Source: Candidatus Omnitrophota bacterium
Lineage (GTDB): Bacteria > Omnitrophota > Gorgyraeia > Zapsychrales > Fredricksoniimonadaceae
Length of the DNA: 8,963 bases
Reading direction: 5' to 3'
NCBI GenBank assembly: GCA_016206745.1
Contig: JACQQW010000155.1
Span: 1-8,963, forward strand
Position 1 is the first letter of the stretch; each line of letters opens with the position of its first letter. The translations under genes and the position numbers were made by a program. Shown piece by piece: positions 8,168-8,963 of the stretch. The notes below the pieces were generated by a model. The model was not told the DNA's origin and ran no database searches. It worked only from the letters and a program-made list of their open reading frames with translations.

Positions 8168-8179
8168 TTATGTTATGCT
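8152..8179 (+). promoter_or_regulatory. Sigma-70-type promoter with extended -10, driving the toxin-antitoxin pair
   Basis: A perfect -35 TTGACA (8152-8157) is followed after 16 bp by TATGCT (8174-8179), preceded by TG at 8171-8172 in the extended -10 position (TGnTATGCT). Transcription would start near 8186, about 18 nt before the antitoxin ATG. This also rules out the TTG at 8180 as a translation start. It is the only strong promoter I see in the window and is separate from the upstream gene run. Confidence 0.65.
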
Positions 8180-8203
8180 TTGTATTGGAGAGAGGGCAGG
8201 GGA

Positions 8204-8473
8204 ATGTTGAAGGTAAAAGAAAAAAAATTGCTTAAAATAGGGAATAATAGTTACGCCCTTGTTTTACCTAAAGAATTTGTCAGCAATTGCAGGGAAGTGG
8301 TCTTGGAATATGACAAGAACCATTTGAATGTCAGCCATAAGGTTTCGGAAAAAAGCGTTGCTTATGAACAGGCCCTTTTTGCCCAGTATGCCGGAAAAGG
8401 GCCCAAGGATTTGTCCGTAAATCGAAAAAAGTATTTAAAGGAATCATTGCGTGCCAAATATCGCCCTCATTGA
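8204..8473 (+). CDS. AbrB/SpoVT-like (VapB-type) antitoxin
   Basis: An 89-residue basic protein. The N-terminal 40-45 residues resemble a swapped-hairpin AbrB/SpoVT DNA-binding domain: KLLKIGNNSYALVLPKEFV (residues 8-26) matches the family core K-I-G-N-S-x-x-V-x-I-P-K-E, followed by a beta-strand pair VVLEYDKNHLNVS. The usual linker (LGL..GD) between the P-K-E helix and the second hairpin is shorter here, so the fold is compact. Residues 45-89 are charged and lack a fold I recognise; in this family the tail wraps around and blocks the toxin. ATG 8204 is chosen over TTG 8180 because GGAG and AGAGG lie at a normal distance upstream and the predicted transcript begins after the TTG. The gene overlaps the downstream PIN gene by 23 nt, the coupling expected of an antitoxin-toxin pair. 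It probably represses its own promoter through the AGTATATA boxes. Confidence 0.75.
   Translation: MLKVKEKKLLKIGNNSYALVLPKEFVSNCREVVLEYDKNHLNVSHKVSEKSVAYEQALFAQYAGKGPKDLSVNRKKYLKESLRAKYRPH
8438..8442 (+). promoter_or_regulatory. Shine-Dalgarno site of the PIN gene inside the antitoxin gene
   Basis: AAGGA at 8438-8442 lies 8 nt before GTG 8451, supporting this non-ATG start, which falls 23 nt before the end of the antitoxin gene. The first residues after it (PNIALIDAGPLIA) are the first strand of a PIN domain, so no later start is tenable. Confidence 0.6.
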
Positions 8474-8810
8474 TGCCGGCCCGCTGATCGCCGTTTTTAA
8501 CAGCAATGATTCTTTCCACGGCAAAATCAAGGAACGCCTTAAAGAATTCCGTCTGCAGCATGGCCGGTTCATAACGACGTGGCCTGTCATTAGTGAGGCT
8601 GCTTATATGCTTCATACGCATACCGGCTTGAAGGCACAAACCGGTCTTTTTAAATGGGTCATAGAGGAATACCTGGAGATTTTTGATTTAAAACCCGAAC
8701 ACATAAGGCGCGTATTGACCCTTCAGGAAAAATATCATGACTTGCCTATGGAGTTTGCGGTAGAAGCCCAAAAGCTTCTTAGCATCAGTTTAGAAGGCAG
8801 TGTCGGATAA
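8451..8810 (+). CDS. PIN-domain (VapC-like, COG2402-type) protein, C-terminally shortened
   Basis: A 119-residue protein starting at GTG. The N-terminus I7-D8-A-G-P-L-I-A is the first strand of the PIN RNase fold with its first catalytic acid. W44-P-V-I-S-E49-A-A carries the second acid, and Y95-H-D-L-P-M-E101-F-A matches the segment that in this family usually reads Y-x-D-x-P-M-D-x-A-D-A. Here the third-acid position is Val104 (A-V-E-A), and the chain ends about 15-20 residues early, without the L-T-x-D-x-D-F-x-x-Y-R ending that supplies the last acids. Active family members are metal-dependent RNases of about 130-140 aa inhibited by the antitoxin encoded just upstream. The missing residues suggest a dead or degenerating toxin, or one that keeps only its antitoxin-binding and co-repressor role. 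A sequencing or assembly error near 8760 is the other explanation. A terminator follows 7 nt after the stop. Confidence 0.75.
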   Translation: MPNIALIDAGPLIAVFNSNDSFHGKIKERLKEFRLQHGRFITTWPVISEAAYMLHTHTGLKAQTGLFKWVIEEYLEIFDLKPEHIRRVLTLQEKYHDLPMEFAVEAQKLLSISLEGSVG

Positions 8811-8817
8811 AAACAGG

Positions 8818-8839
8818 ACTCCGCAGTCGCGGAGTTTTT
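8818..8839. terminator. Bidirectional intrinsic terminator between the PIN gene and rpsR
   Basis: The 7-bp perfect stem ACTCCGC / GCGGAGT with tetraloop AGTC (8818-8835) is followed on the + strand by a T run (8835-8839). On the - strand the same stem is followed after four bases by five Ts (complement of 8809-8813), so it can also end the convergent rpsR transcript. Confidence 0.8.
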
Positions 8840-8866
8840 ATGTCTATGTCGTCTGGCTCTGGTTGG

Positions 8867-8963
8867 TTATCTGGATGTTTGGCCTCGAGTATACGGCATT
8901 AAGGCCATATATCTTGCAAGTTTGACGGCGTGGGCGACCATTCGCTGATGCTTGTTGCAGAGC
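8867..8963 (-). CDS. rpsR: 30S ribosomal protein bS18, C-terminal end (cut by window edge)
   Basis: The last 31 codons plus TAA (8867-8869) of a gene running leftward; the rest lies beyond the right edge. The visible peptide contains C-N-K-H-Q-R, then AVKLARYMALMPYT and a short basic tail. This lines up with the E. coli S18 ending ([27 protein letters not shown]), including the Q-R, the A-R-Y and the L/M-P-Y-T. bS18 binds 16S rRNA in the platform of the small subunit next to bS6. Compared with the familiar ARAIKRAR core, this copy reads AHAVKLAR, so two usually basic positions are His and Leu. No rplI follows it: 57 nt after the stop is the PIN gene on the other strand. The fragment is short, but the match is distinctive. 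Confidence 0.85.
   Translation of the reverse strand, partial: LCNKHQRMVAHAVKLARYMALMPYTRGQTSR

Overview
The window is a stretch of bacterial chromosome with moderately high GC. It holds four complete or near-complete genes of a cell-surface glycan or lipoglycan locus, an asparagine synthetase-type amidotransferase, a small AbrB/PIN toxin-antitoxin-like pair, and at the right edge the 3' end of rpsR on the opposite strand. No gene fixes the taxon. The style of the locus (large polytopic GT-C-like proteins, weak Shine-Dalgarno sites, COG2402-like PIN protein) would fit an uncultured lineage such as Omnitrophota or a relative, but that is a low-confidence guess.

Left block (2-8130, all +): a YfhO-like polytopic membrane protein cut by the left edge; an FAD-dependent oxidoreductase of the UDP-galactopyranose mutase / protoporphyrinogen oxidase type; two unrelated-looking polytopic membrane proteins of about 500 aa, the second resembling GtrII-type glucosyltransferases; and a 622-aa glutamine-hydrolysing asparagine synthase homologue. 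The gaps are 14 nt, 5 nt, 23 nt (or a 4-nt overlap if an upstream GTG is used) and 20 nt, so the block looks like one operon. A plausible joint role is building or decorating a surface polysaccharide: the membrane proteins would move sugars from lipid carriers on the outer face of the membrane, the flavoenzyme would modify a nucleotide or lipid-linked sugar, and the AsnB homologue would amidate a precursor. This is inferred from families and context. The AsnB homologue has an altered PP-loop (Ile in place of the first Ser, and Gly after the final Ser), which is the most checkable oddity of the block.

Middle block (8131-8839): a good extended -10 promoter, flanked by a pair of AGTATATA boxes 20 bp apart, drives a short AbrB-like antitoxin gene and an overlapping PIN-domain gene. 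The PIN protein stops about 15-20 residues early and lacks the last acidic active-site residues, so it may be inactive. A compact intrinsic terminator that reads in both directions follows.

Right edge (8867-8963, -): the C-terminal 31 codons of ribosomal protein bS18, convergent with the toxin-antitoxin pair and sharing its terminator. It was recognised from the conserved KHQR...ARY.AL.PYT ending.
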